42,654 bases of DNA from positions 1 through 42,654 of the forward strand of contig CAZKUN010000054.1 of NCBI GenBank assembly GCA_964555935.1, written 5' to 3'. Below, one piece after another: positions 1 to 7,749 of the stretch; within the stretch, counting starts at the first letter, position 1; each line of letters starts with the position of its first letter. Under the pieces are notes generated by a model, which saw only the letters and a program-made list of their open reading frames with translations, ran no database searches and was not told the DNA's origin. This DNA is from CAZKUN01 sp964555935. GTDB taxonomy: Bacteria; Armatimonadota; Zipacnadia; Zipacnadales; VGFC01. The position numbers and the translations under genes were made by a program.

Positions 1-1707
1 AAGGCAACGAATCCATGAGACTGTGAGTGGTACCGTTAATGGGGGGAGGTCATCCGGCCCGGCCTTCTTGCCATCGATGATGTACGTATCCCGCCACGCG
101 CCGACGCGCCTGGCCCGGTAGGAGCAATGGCGCGAATCGGAGCTGAACTGGATCGACTCGACCCACTCGTACTTGTCGCCGCGCTTGCCATCGATCGAGA
201 CGGACTCGCCGACCTGACGACGGTTGGCGCCTTTGCCCTCGAAGTGGCGGACGCGGAAAGCGACGTGGCGGCCATCGGGCGATATCACAATGCGGTCATC
301 GGCGGGCTTGACCTCATCGTTGACCGGGAACTCGCGACCGTTGAAGCAGCAGACCCATGGGCTGTTCTTCTGGGGCCTGGCCCACCAACCGGCGACGGGA
401 GCGTCCTCGGCGACGACGAGCGAGCTGGGGTAGACGATGTGGCCCATGTGGAACGCGCCGGCGGCCTCGGTCGCATCCGCGTGGAACTTGGACCGGGCGT
501 AGGTCGCCATCACGTGCGAGCCCGCGCGGACCTCCCATCCCCGCTCGGAGTGAAAGAGCGAGAAGAGCGCGCCATCCGAGCCGAAGGCGAGGTCAGTTTG
601 GAAGCTCAGGTTCGGCCCGACCTTGTAGATCAGCTCGATGGCCGGATCCGACGAAATGGGGCTCGCGATGCCGTCGGCGACGAGCGACAGGTCACGGGTC
701 GAGGCGTCGATGGCGAGGTATGCGAGGCGCGAGGAATCGGCGCTGAAACATGGTATGCCCGCGTCCCAGTAGCGACCGACCTCAACGCCATCAGCGATCA
801 CGACGGCTGTCCGATCGTCCGTGCGATGGGGGTTCCCCTGCCAGCCAACGATCGCCCAACGCCGGCCATTGGGACTGAAGACCAACATGCCCGGGCGGGC
901 GAAGCTCGTGGGGAACTCCTGCCCATCGACGACGAGCAGGACCTTACCGTCCTTCGCGGTGGCCCAATAGGCCAGTCGCTCGGAGCCGGATGCAAAGAAG
1001 GGCGGGCGGCAGCGGCGGTAGACGCGGGGCGAAAGGCCGCGGTCATCGACGACGCGATAGCCGTCGCCGGTGTCTTCGAGCATCGCCCAGTGCGCGCCGC
1101 TGTCGCTGACGATCAGAGAGTCGGGGTCAACATGGGCGGGCAGGTCGGCTACTTCGTTGACCTGGAGCCAACGAGGGCCATCCGCGCGACGAGGCGTGAC
1201 GGCACGGGCGACATCGGACTCGGGCGCGTCCCAGCCAGGGGTGAGGGCGGCGCTGGTCGCGCTGCCGCCCTGGCTGTCTCCTCGGACAGTGAGGGTCTCG
1301 CCCGAGACGGGATGCGTGACCTTGGCGGCGCGCTGGACAGGATCCCAATCGACCGGAACGCCGAGGTAGACCGCCAAGAATCCGAGAGGCACGTAGGTCG
1401 CGCCATCGATCTCAGTGGGCGGGGAGGCAAGCAGGATCGGCCGACCATCCACAGACGCCTCGCGGCTGTTGAGTTGCAGGGCGACTGAACGCCCCTCGAA
1501 GGCGAAGGTGATGGTGAGCGATTGAGCATCGTAGCCCACGCGTGCTCCGAGCCACTGGCCGATGAAACGCAGTCGGACAAGCGCGGTGCCATTGGGCGTC
1601 AGGAGATCAGGCGACGTGCCGGCGGCCGGGAGTTGCGTGGCGGACACGACAATCAGGGCAGCTACAGCGATGAGGGTGATGATCGGAGGAGGGCTGGACT
1701 TCGCCAT
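1..1707 (-). CDS. Stalk-domain/beta-propeller exported protein, partial
   Basis: The minus frame is open from an ATG at 1707 to the window edge (569 codons, no stop). AGAGGTC sits upstream of the ATG as a ribosome site. Residues 1-30 look like a signal peptide. Residues of about 35-135 resemble the copper amine oxidase N-terminal (stalk) domain, with the typical LVRLRF, TYVPLGFL and VDWDP stretches. The rest carries repeated FSPNG, FSADS and ISPDGRHVAF motifs of a TolB/WD40-like propeller. It is a paralog of the next gene upstream and matches it almost end to end. The similarity stops at about base 48, where the last 16 or so residues before the edge no longer match, so the true 3' end is uncertain. 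The function is unknown; a surface or periplasmic binding role is inferred from the domains. The opposite strand is also open here by chance. Confidence 0.85.
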   Translation of the reverse strand, partial: MAKSSPPPIITLIAVAALIVVSATQLPAAGTSPDLLTPNGTALVRLRFIGQWLGARVGYDAQSLTITFAFEGRSVALQLNSREASVDGRPILLASPPTEIDGATYVPLGFLAVYLGVPVDWDPVQRAAKVTHPVSGETLTVRGDSQGGSATSAALTPGWDAPESDVARAVTPRRADGPRWLQVNEVADLPAHVDPDSLIVSDSGAHWAMLEDTGDGYRVVDDRGLSPRVYRRCRPPFFASGSERLAYWATAKDGKVLLVVDGQEFPTSFARPGMLVFSPNGRRWAIVGWQGNPHRTDDRTAVVIADGVEVGRYWDAGIPCFSADSSRLAYLAIDASTRDLSLVADGIASPISSDPAIELIYKVGPNLSFQTDLAFGSDGALFSLFHSERGWEVRAGSHVMATYARSKFHADATEAAGAFHMGHIVYPSSLVVAEDAPVAGWWARPQKNSPWVCCFNGREFPVNDEVKPADDRIVISPDGRHVAFRVRHFEGKGANRRQVGESVSIDGKRGDKYEWVESIQFSSDSRHCSYRARRVGAWRDTYIIDGKKAGPDDLPPLTVPLTVSWIRCL

Positions 1708-1941
1708 GACGGGACCTCTGGCGGGTGCGTCGGACAGACCCCCCTGTCCACGACTTCCTGCCCGGCGTCTGGGATGTCCCCGTGCTTCGGGGGGAACGCG
1801 GAATGCAGTGAATCGGGTATGCCCCACAGGGCGAGGCGCGGGCCAGTAAACAGTTGGTGGCGAGAGGTAACGGGAGGTAACGGCACGGGGGGGGGACATC
1901 AGGGCTGACGGCAGGGCTGACGACAGGGAACGGCACTCGCG
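1708..1941. other. Intergenic, G-rich, no gene seen
   Basis: This stretch separates the two paralogs. It holds short imperfect direct repeats (GAGGTAACGG-like and CAGGGCTGACG-like units near 1862-1925) and a run of nine Gs near 1890. No convincing promoter or hairpin terminator was found. Confidence 0.5.
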
Positions 1942-3753
1942 TTAGGGGGTAGTGCCGGTGGCGGTGATGAGGGAGAGATCGGCGAGGGCGGTGAGGGTGA
2001 CCTTGCCGGGGGAGGTGATGGAGAGTGTGGTGATGTCGAACCACGGGACGGAATACTCGATTCCGTCGCAGACGATGAAGCCTCGGGAATCGTGCTGGCT
2101 GGCGTAGGCGTAGTGTTCGCCGTCAGGCGAGAAGCAGAGCAGGAAGACCTCGCGGCCGTCGGGCCCGGCGGCCTCGCCGTCAATGACGTACATGTCGCGC
2201 CACGCGCCGACGCGTCGGGCTCGGTAGGCGTAGCGCCTCGAGTCGGGGCTGAACCCGATCGACTCAATCCACTCGTACTTGCCCCCCACCTTGCCGTCGA
2301 TGGAAACCGACTCCGCGGCGAGATGGCGCTCCTCGCCTTTGCCCTCGTAGTGGCGAACGCGGAAGGCCACGCGCTTGCCGTCGGGCGAGATCACGATGCG
2401 GTCATCCGCCGGGCTGGACTCGGTGGTGGCGGGCACGTTCCGCCCACGGAGGCAGCAAGTCCAGGGACTGTTCCGCTCGCCCCTCCCCCACCACGCCGCG
2501 ACGGGCGCGTCACCGGCGACGACTAGTGAGCTGGGGTAGACAATGTGGCCCAGAGGCACGGGTCCGGCCGCGGCGAGCGTATCGCCAAGGTTGTGTTTGG
2601 ACATGGCGTAGCGAGCAAGCGGCCGCGAGCCGGCGCGGACCTCCCACCCGCGTCTCGCGTGAAAGACGGTGAAGATCGTGCCGTCGGACGCGTACTCGAG
2701 GTCGGTCTGGAACGTGAGGTTTGGCCCGACCTTGTAGCGGACCTGTAGCGCGGGCGCATCGGAGACCTCAACGGCCTCGCCATCGACGACTTGGACGAGG
2801 TTCTGCGTCGCGGCATCGACGGCCAAGAAGGCGAGGTGAGCCGAATCGGGACTGAAGCAGGGGACGCCCACGTCCCAATAGCGCCCCACCTCCGCGCCAT
2901 CGAGCATGACGGTCGCGAAACGAGACTCGGGACGGCGCGTGTCGCCGCCCCAACTAGCCGTCGCCCAACTCATGCCGTTGGGGCTGAAGACGAGCATCCC
3001 CGGGCGCTTGGAGACGGTTGGGATGACCTCGCCGTCCACAATGAGGACGGCGTTGCCTCGCTTGGGGATAGCCCAGTAGGCGAGCCGGTCGGTGCCGGAG
3101 ACGAAGAAAGGCGGACGGCAGAGGCGGTACGTGCCGGGCGACTGGTTGCGGTCGTCGACGACGCGCTGGCCGGCGTCGGACTTCTCAACGTACGCCCAAT
3201 GGGCGAGGTCATCGCTGAGGACGAGCGTGGAGATGCTAGCGGACGCGGGCAGTTGAGCCGTGCCGGTGACTTTGAGCCATGACGCGTCGAGCGGGCCGGA
3301 CGCGGAGGGCGTGGACGCGGCTTCACCGGGAGGGGCGCCGTCTCTGAGGGTGAGGAAACGATTGCTGTCCGGGTGCATGAGCCGCGCGACGCCGGTCTCG
3401 GGATTCCACTCAATGGGCACCCGGAGGGTGCGGTCCATGAAGGCCAGCGGGACGTAGGTGTGGTCGTCTCTCTCCATCGGCGCCGCGACGAGGGTCAGCG
3501 CGTTCCCATCGATGGACGCGCTGGTGCTGTTGAGTTTCAGCCGGACGGTGTGCCCGCGGAGGATGAACGTAATCGAGCGGGTGGATGCCTCGTAGCCGAT
3601 CTCAGCGCCCAGCCAGCCGGCGACATAGCGCAACCGCACGAGCGGCGTGCCTTTGATGACGATGAGGGCGGGGGCTGCTTCTTCCTGGGCGAGCGACGCA
3701 GGTAAGGAAGCGGCAAGCAGCGCCGCGACGATGAGAAGGCGGCACGTCGGCAT
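1942..3753 (-). CDS. Stalk-domain/beta-propeller exported protein
   Basis: 603 aa. The chosen ATG at 3753 has GGAGGT about 8 nt upstream and opens a clear signal peptide ending near ASLAQ. Residues of about 27-130 form a copper-amine-oxidase N-terminal-like stalk domain (VRLRYV, YVPLAFMD and VPIEWNP stretches). The remainder has at least five propeller blades marked by FSPNG, FSPDS, ISPDGKRVAF, FSPDSRRYAY and FSPDGEHYAY. It is paralogous to the partial gene downstream, so the pair is a tandem duplication. The stalk domain is often found in cell-surface proteins and does not imply amine oxidase activity; no copper or topaquinone site is present. The function is unknown. Confidence 0.88.
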   Translation of the reverse strand: MPTCRLLIVAALLAASLPASLAQEEAAPALIVIKGTPLVRLRYVAGWLGAEIGYEASTRSITFILRGHTVRLKLNSTSASIDGNALTLVAAPMERDDHTYVPLAFMDRTLRVPIEWNPETGVARLMHPDSNRFLTLRDGAPPGEAASTPSASGPLDASWLKVTGTAQLPASASISTLVLSDDLAHWAYVEKSDAGQRVVDDRNQSPGTYRLCRPPFFVSGTDRLAYWAIPKRGNAVLIVDGEVIPTVSKRPGMLVFSPNGMSWATASWGGDTRRPESRFATVMLDGAEVGRYWDVGVPCFSPDSAHLAFLAVDAATQNLVQVVDGEAVEVSDAPALQVRYKVGPNLTFQTDLEYASDGTIFTVFHARRGWEVRAGSRPLARYAMSKHNLGDTLAAAGPVPLGHIVYPSSLVVAGDAPVAAWWGRGERNSPWTCCLRGRNVPATTESSPADDRIVISPDGKRVAFRVRHYEGKGEERHLAAESVSIDGKVGGKYEWIESIGFSPDSRRYAYRARRVGAWRDMYVIDGEAAGPDGREVFLLCFSPDGEHYAYASQHDSRGFIVCDGIEYSVPWFDITTLSITSPGKVTLTALADLSLITATGTTP

Positions 3754-3846
3754 CGGCGTGACCTCCGACGACAGGGAAAGCAGAGGTTTGGGTGGAGCGG
3801 CTGTCCAAAGGTTCGTTGCGACGAGAGGCACGACCTTGGGGGCATG

Positions 3847-3870
3847 CACCGGCGCGGGCGCCGCTGCCAC
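3847..3870. repeat. REP-like hairpin (degenerate)
   Basis: An 8 bp stem (CACCGGCG against CGCCGCTG, one mismatch) is followed by CCAC in place of CTAC. It is the first of three adjacent hairpins in the gap between divergent genes. Confidence 0.55.
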
Positions 3871-3911
3871 GCGAAGGCTGTGAGGAGGACGGGGATTCGA
3901 CGGGCTGGAAT

Positions 3912-3940
3912 GGAAACTCGCGGAGTTTCCGCGTCGCTAC
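3912..3940. repeat. REP-like hairpin ending CTAC
   Basis: A perfect stem GGAAACTC/GAGTTTCC with loop GCG is followed by GCGTCG and then CTAC. It belongs to the GTAG-headed hairpin family described in the findings. Confidence 0.6.
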
Positions 3941-3960
3941 GCGGGCGACGGAAACGGCTG

Positions 3961-3984
3961 CACCGGCGAGGGCGCCGGTGCTAC
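3961..3984. repeat. REP-like hairpin ending CTAC
   Basis: A perfect 8 bp stem CACCGGCG/CGCCGGTG with loop AGGG is immediately followed by CTAC. It is a near-copy of the hairpin at 3847. Confidence 0.7.
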
Positions 3985-4022
3985 GCGAGAGACGGCAACG
4001 ACGCTGTTGGGAGGTTCGCGAC

Positions 4023-5624
4023 GTGAGCGAATGGGACATCGGATCGATGACGCTGGAGGAGAAGGTCGGGCAACTCCTCATGGTGCGGTTCCCGGACCGG
4101 GAGCTGCTGGAGGAGATGCTCGTCGCGGGTCACTGCGGCTCGTTCTACTTCGGCATGAAGGGCCAGCCGGTGGAGGAAGTCGCCGCGGAGATGAACCGGC
4201 TGCAGGCGCTCGCCAAGTTCCCGCAACTCGTGGCGTTCGGGTTCGCCTGCACGGACTGCGGGACGGGGATGCTGAAGGGCAACACGATGCGCATCGGCGC
4301 GACTCGATCCCCCGAAATGGCATACGAGATGGCGCGCATCGAGACCCTCGAGCAGAGGGCGTATGGCTTCCACATTCCCGGAATGCCGGTGCTGGACGTG
4401 AACCTGGAGCCGCGCAACCCGATCATCAACACCCGCGCGATCAGCGATGACCCCCAGCTCGTGACTGAGATCGGGCTCGCGATGCTGAGAGGCATCATCG
4501 ATGCGCGCGGCGTGACGTGCACGATGCACTTCCCGGGGCATGGATCGACGATCGATGACTCCCACATCCGCATGCCGGTGGACAGCCGAAGCGCGGAGGA
4601 GATCCGCGAGATCGACTGGGCGCCATACCGGCCGGCGATCGCGCAGCGGTTGATCAATGGCGTCTGCACGAACCACATCCACTACCCGGCGTTCGAGCCG
4701 GATCGCGCGGTCCCGGCGACGGTCTCGCGCGGAATCGTGACGGGTCTCCTGCGGGATGAGCTGGGGTACGATGGGCTGATAATGTCAGACAGCCTCACGA
4801 TGAAGCCGATGAAGGATGAGTATGGTATCGAAGAGGCCGCGATCCTGAGCGTGATCGCCGGACACGACATCATCCTGCAGGACTACCAATCCGAGCCGCG
4901 CATCACGCACGCGGCGCTGGTGGAGGCGGTCAAGAGCGGGCGGATCGACGAGGCGCAGGTGGATGCCTCGTGCGCGCGGGTGATGAATCTGAAGCAATGG
5001 GTCGGGCTGTTTGACGAGCGGCTCGTGGACACCGGGAGAATCCCCGAGCGCGTCGCGACGCCGGAGTACATGGACTTCGCGATGGACTTGGCGCGGAAGG
5101 CCGTCACGGCACTGAGCGATGACGCCGTGCCGCTGAGGGTCGAGAATGAGAGCAAGTGCGTGGTCATCGCGAACGGAAGCGATGTGGTCTGGAACGAGGA
5201 CATGGGCATCGCGCACATGCCGACGTACGAGCGCTTCTACCAGGCAGTGCAGAAGCGTCTGCCTGGCGCGGGGACGCTGACGCTAAGCGAAGAGATGGGC
5301 CCTCACGAGGTGGCGGAAGCGGGCAACAGAGCGATGGGAGCCGAGACGGTGATCTTCGGGATCTTCACGAGAGTGATCTGCTACAACGAGGACAGCATCG
5401 GCATCCTGCCGCAGTATGCGGAGCTGATCCGCAGGACGAAGGGGGCGGGCAAGCGCGTGGTGCTGATGAACTTCGGCAACCCGTACATCATGGCCGGTCT
5501 CCCGGAGTGCGACGCGGCGATCTGCACGTACGACGACGAGTGCCCCGAGTCGATTGAGGCCGGTGTGGAGGCGCTGTTTGGGGAGATCGAGGCGACCGGG
5601 CAGATGCCGGTGAGGCTGGGGTGA
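4023..5624 (+). CDS. Glycoside hydrolase family 3 (NagZ-like)
   Basis: 533 aa. The GTG at 4023 is chosen because GGAGG lies 8 nt upstream and the family-typical MTLEEKVGQLLMV stretch begins at once after it; the longer upstream frame runs through the REP hairpins. Residues 1-340 form the GH3 TIM barrel, with HFPGHG at 169-174, the DSH dyad loop at 179-181 and the nucleophile Asp256 in the MSDSLTM stretch. This DSH arrangement is typical of beta-N-acetylhexosaminidases. The C-terminal 190 residues look like the alpha/beta second domain. The Lys that normally precedes HFPGHG is Met168 here. No signal peptide is seen, so the protein is probably cytoplasmic. The likely role is release of terminal amino sugars; substrate specificity is inference. 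Confidence 0.9.
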   Translation: MSEWDIGSMTLEEKVGQLLMVRFPDRELLEEMLVAGHCGSFYFGMKGQPVEEVAAEMNRLQALAKFPQLVAFGFACTDCGTGMLKGNTMRIGATRSPEMAYEMARIETLEQRAYGFHIPGMPVLDVNLEPRNPIINTRAISDDPQLVTEIGLAMLRGIIDARGVTCTMHFPGHGSTIDDSHIRMPVDSRSAEEIREIDWAPYRPAIAQRLINGVCTNHIHYPAFEPDRAVPATVSRGIVTGLLRDELGYDGLIMSDSLTMKPMKDEYGIEEAAILSVIAGHDIILQDYQSEPRITHAALVEAVKSGRIDEAQVDASCARVMNLKQWVGLFDERLVDTGRIPERVATPEYMDFAMDLARKAVTALSDDAVPLRVENESKCVVIANGSDVVWNEDMGIAHMPTYERFYQAVQKRLPGAGTLTLSEEMGPHEVAEAGNRAMGAETVIFGIFTRVICYNEDSIGILPQYAELIRRTKGAGKRVVLMNFGNPYIMAGLPECDAAICTYDDECPESIEAGVEALFGEIEATGQMPVRLG

Positions 5625-5634
5625 CGGCGGGAGT

Positions 5635-5655
5635 CAGGGGACAGGGGACAGGGGA
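5635..5655. repeat. Three tandem CAGGGGA units
   Basis: Three perfect 7 bp units lie just after the GH3 gene, followed by a partial fourth (CAGGGAA). Confidence 0.8.
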
Positions 5656-5661
5656 CAGGGA

Positions 5662-5710
5662 ACGGCGATGCCGGGTGGAACCCGGCGATCCAGTTAGGCA
5701 GCATTGGGTG
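5662..5710. repeat. 49 bp dispersed repeat, copy 1
   Basis: It is identical at 48 of 49 positions to 7811-7859. It contains the small hairpin GCCGGGT/ACCCGGC. This copy is intergenic; the other lies inside the amidohydrolase gene. Confidence 0.9.
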
Positions 5711-5784
5711 CAAGGGGCGAGCTTGGGCGCATCCGGCGAGGGTTGGAGATCGCGGTACACGGAGGGCGTCAGAGCAACGGAACT

Positions 5785-7749
5785 ATGATTGGGATACTGG
5801 TTGGATTGGCAGCAGGGCTGGCGGCGCAGCCGGAGAGTGGCGTCAGCTTCAATGGGCGCACGAGCATCGCGGTGGTGGATGACGCGAGCGCGTTTGACCT
5901 GGACGAGTTCAGCTTCGCGGCGTGGGTGGAGGTCGACAGCCAGAGGCGGTCTCACGTTTTCCTGTCGCGAGGGGCGGCGGGAGAACTCTTCACGTTCTAC
6001 CTCTTCCAAGAGAACATGCGGATGCTGGTGCAGCACGCGCCCGATGCGTATACCCATGCGAAGGCGCCGCTGCCAGAGCTTGGCCAGTGGACGCACTACG
6101 CCGGCACGTATGACGGCGAGACGATCAGGGCGTACATGAACGGGAAGCTCACCGAGACGACGCCCGCCAAGGGGCGGATCGCGAGGTCCGACGCGAAGCT
6201 GGTGATCGGCGCGCTCGGGGCGGGCGATCGGGTGCTGGATGGGGAGATCGAGGATGTGAGGGTGTACGACCGCGCGCTGACGGCGGATGAGGTGCGGCAA
6301 TTGGTGACGGAGCCGAAGGGAGACTCGACATTGACCAACGGATTGATCGCGCACTTCGCGGCGAACTCGCTGGCGGGGAGCGTTTGGAAGAACCTCGCGG
6401 ACGGGCCGGATGCCGAATACGACCCCGACGCTAGCGTGACCATCGGCGAGCGCGCGGATGGGTACCGGGGGATCTGGTACTACAACCAGCCGAGCAACGA
6501 CGAGTATGTCTACAAGTATAGCGGCGGACTGGGGACCTACTGCGCGAAGCACAGTCCGTTTGCCGTGTATCGGCCGGAGGTCAATAAGACGTTTTTCTGC
6601 TACGGCGGCACGCTCAAGGAGAAGAACGAGCTGCTGCACATGGTGAGCTACTACGACCACGAGACGGGTGAGGTGCCGCGTCCGCTGGTGCTGCTGAACA
6701 AGCACACCGACGACGCGCACGACAACCCGGTGATCCAGGTCGATCCGGAGGGGTACATCTGGATCTTCTCGAGTTCGCACGGGACCGGTCGGCCGAGCCA
6801 CATCCACCGCAGCGCGGAGCCTTACTCGATCGACTCGTTCGAGCACATCCTCACGACGAACTTCAGCTACACGCAGCCGTGGTGGGTGGAGGACCAGGGC
6901 TTCCTATTCATGCACACGCGGTACGCGGGCGGGCGGACGATCTGGCAGATGCGCAGCGAGGACGGCGTGACGTGGGATGAGGGGAAGAAGCTGTTTCACA
7001 TCGAGCAGGGGCATTACAGCGTGACGCGAGAGCAAAACGGCAAGGTCGGCATCGCGCTGAACTACCACCCCGAGCCGAAGGGGCTGAACTGGCGGACGAA
7101 CTTGTACTACGCCGAAACGGAGGACTTCGGGGAGACGTGGCGGAGCGTCGAGGGGGAGCTGATCGAGACGCCGGTGGTGACGGCCGCGAACGCGGCGCTC
7201 GTGCATGACTACGCGGCGGATGGTCTGCTCGTCTATCTGAAGGACATCACCTTCGACGCGGCCGGCAACCCCGTCATTCTGTATATCACGAGTCTGGGGT
7301 ACGAGTCGGGCCCCGAGAACATGCCGAGGACGTGGACGACGGCGCGGTGGACGGGAGCTGCGTGGGACATTCAAGGCTCGATCGTCTCGGACAACAACTA
7401 CGACACGGGGTCGCTCTACACTGAATCCGAGGACCTGTGGCGGATCATCGGTCCGAGTGAAGTGGGCCCGCAACCGTATAACCCCGGCGGCGAGGTCGCG
7501 ATGTGGACGAGCGCGGACAAGGGGCAGACTTGGACAAGGACGCGCGAGATGACGACGGGCAGCCCGTACAATCACACCTACGTGCGCCGGCCGGTGAACG
7601 CGCACCCGGACTTCTATGGATTCTGGGCGGATGGGCATGGGCGCCAGCCGTCGGAGTCGAGGCTTTACTTCTGCGATCAGGACGGCAACGTGTATCGGCT
7701 GCCGGAGACGATGGATGGCGAGTTTGGAAAGCCGGAGTTGGTGGAGTGA
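5785..7749 (+). CDS. LamG and BNR-repeat exported protein
   Basis: 654 aa. The start at 5785 gives a short signal peptide ending near GLAAQ. Residues of about 18-200 form a LamG/concanavalin-like jelly roll, with FAAWVEV, WTHYAGTYDG, YMNGKL and VYDRALTADEV stretches typical of secreted carbohydrate-binding modules. Residues of about 210-654 resemble the BNR-repeat (sialidase-like propeller) family, with YRGIWYYNQP, YSGGLGTYCAKH, HDNPVI and SSSHGTGRPS stretches. It probably binds or processes a polysaccharide outside the cytoplasm. The stop codon overlaps the next start (GTGA), so the two genes are translationally coupled. The exact activity is unknown. Confidence 0.85.
   Translation: MIGILVGLAAGLAAQPESGVSFNGRTSIAVVDDASAFDLDEFSFAAWVEVDSQRRSHVFLSRGAAGELFTFYLFQENMRMLVQHAPDAYTHAKAPLPELGQWTHYAGTYDGETIRAYMNGKLTETTPAKGRIARSDAKLVIGALGAGDRVLDGEIEDVRVYDRALTADEVRQLVTEPKGDSTLTNGLIAHFAANSLAGSVWKNLADGPDAEYDPDASVTIGERADGYRGIWYYNQPSNDEYVYKYSGGLGTYCAKHSPFAVYRPEVNKTFFCYGGTLKEKNELLHMVSYYDHETGEVPRPLVLLNKHTDDAHDNPVIQVDPEGYIWIFSSSHGTGRPSHIHRSAEPYSIDSFEHILTTNFSYTQPWWVEDQGFLFMHTRYAGGRTIWQMRSEDGVTWDEGKKLFHIEQGHYSVTREQNGKVGIALNYHPEPKGLNWRTNLYYAETEDFGETWRSVEGELIETPVVTAANAALVHDYAADGLLVYLKDITFDAAGNPVILYITSLGYESGPENMPRTWTTARWTGAAWDIQGSIVSDNNYDTGSLYTESEDLWRIIGPSEVGPQPYNPGGEVAMWTSADKGQTWTRTREMTTGSPYNHTYVRRPVNAHPDFYGFWADGHGRQPSESRLYFCDQDGNVYRLPETMDGEFGKPELVE

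Noticed and set aside
127..1488. A 453-codon open frame on the plus strand
   Set aside because: It is the exact codon-register shadow of the minus-strand propeller gene. Its translation is rich in Arg, Gly, Asp and Ala without domain features, while the minus frame matches the neighbouring paralog.
1942..3753. Copper amine oxidase
   Set aside because: Only the N-terminal stalk-type domain is present; the catalytic domain and topaquinone motif are absent.
5635..5655. CRISPR-like array
   Set aside because: Three contiguous 7 bp units without spacers; simple tandem repeat only.
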